The notes under the pieces were generated by a model that saw only the letters and a list, made by a program, of their open reading frames with translations, did not search any database and was not told the origin of the DNA. The position numbers and the translations under genes were made by a program. From a virus, in the IMG/VR virus record IMGVR_UViG_3300035182_000806, positions 1-36,399 of that record: 36,399 bases of DNA; one strand, 5' to 3'. Below are positions 36,164 through 36,399 of this stretch, piece after piece. The first letter of the stretch is position 1. Each line of letters opens with the position of its first letter.

Positions 36164-36397
36164 CTACTTCTTGACCTCGGGGACCTTGCTGCCGACCTCG
36201 GCCTCAATCAGCAGCAAGTAGCGACGCAGGTCGCGGATGTCGTCCATGATGCCCTCGGCCCGCTTGTCGCCCTCCACAGCCCTGAAGATGTTGTAGTCGT
36301 ACTTCCCGACGGCGAGTTCGAGTCGGTCCCATTTCCGCGCAGCCATCATGAAGGCGCCCACACCACCACGCTTCTTCCACGACGTGCCGTAGTTCAT
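36164..36397 (-). CDS. Conserved phage protein (77 aa), possibly partial at the window edge
   Basis: ATG 36397 lies two bases from the window end, so neither its ribosome site nor a possible upstream start can be seen. The product reads NYGTSWKKRGGVGAFMMAAR, KWDRLELAVGKYDYNIFRAV, then EGIMDDIRDLRRYLLLIEAE. This phrase is familiar from small conserved proteins in phage replication blocks, whose function I do not know. A GGGTGG / CCACCC hairpin lies after it (about 36124-36140). Confidence 0.65.
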   Translation of the reverse strand: MNYGTSWKKRGGVGAFMMAARKWDRLELAVGKYDYNIFRAVEGDKRAEGIMDDIRDLRRYLLLIEAEVGSKVPEVKK

Positions 36398-36399
36398 GT

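Overview
The window is a contiguous piece of a tailed double-stranded DNA phage genome, GC-rich, with HK97-type head genes and a long non-contractile (siphovirus-like) tail. Evidence for this includes a terminase tail, a portal, a His/Ser prohead protease, an HK97-fold capsid protein, neck proteins, a tail chaperone pair with a frameshift site, a 1114-residue tape measure, a GH19-type endolysin and a family A DNA polymerase. Both window edges cut into the phage: terminase large subunit on the left, a replication-side gene on the right. No integrase or classical lysogeny repressor is visible. The host cannot be named. The many sigma70-like promoters (TTGCRN, 17 bp, TACTCT) and a chitinase-like endolysin fit a Gram-negative, high-GC bacterium, but this is inference.

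Layout. (1) 1-22030, plus strand: late structural and lysis genes. The order is terminase end, portal fused to a MuF domain, protease-scaffold, major capsid, decoration-like proteins, head-tail connectors, two tail-tube-like proteins, chaperones G and G-T, tape measure, Dit-like protein, tail hub, tip fibre, lysis genes and endolysin. Several gaps hold strong hairpins, and 8087-8457 is an unusually structured non-coding stretch. (2) 22030-22230: convergent junction with a strong terminator. (3) 22231-29934, minus strand: about sixteen mostly very small genes. Nearly every gene or pair has its own promoter of one shared design, often overlapping the terminator hairpin of the preceding gene. Six of the proteins end in the same ~45-residue module, once fused to a SprT-like metalloprotease and once to a winged helix-turn-helix. 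Several others carry small zinc-binding cysteine patterns. (4) 29935-30365: a regulatory gap with two identical 48-bp repeats containing a palindrome inside a promoter-like element, plus a 13-bp hairpin. (5) 30366-36397, minus strand: the replication block. Read in transcription order it runs: conserved phage protein, Gp157-like protein, Cys-rich possible ssDNA-binding protein, family A polymerase, Cas4/RecB-like nuclease, VRR-NUC nuclease and SNF2-type helicase.

How it works together. The right part (minus strand) would be early, replication and host-takeover genes; the left part (plus strand) would be late virion and lysis genes. The promoter array suggests that each small early gene is expressed independently at high level, and two phage-encoded winged-helix candidates could act on it. 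The parts most worth following are the promoter array with its upstream box, the six-protein module family, the structured region at 8.1-8.4 kb and the tandem operator-like repeats at 30.0-30.15 kb.
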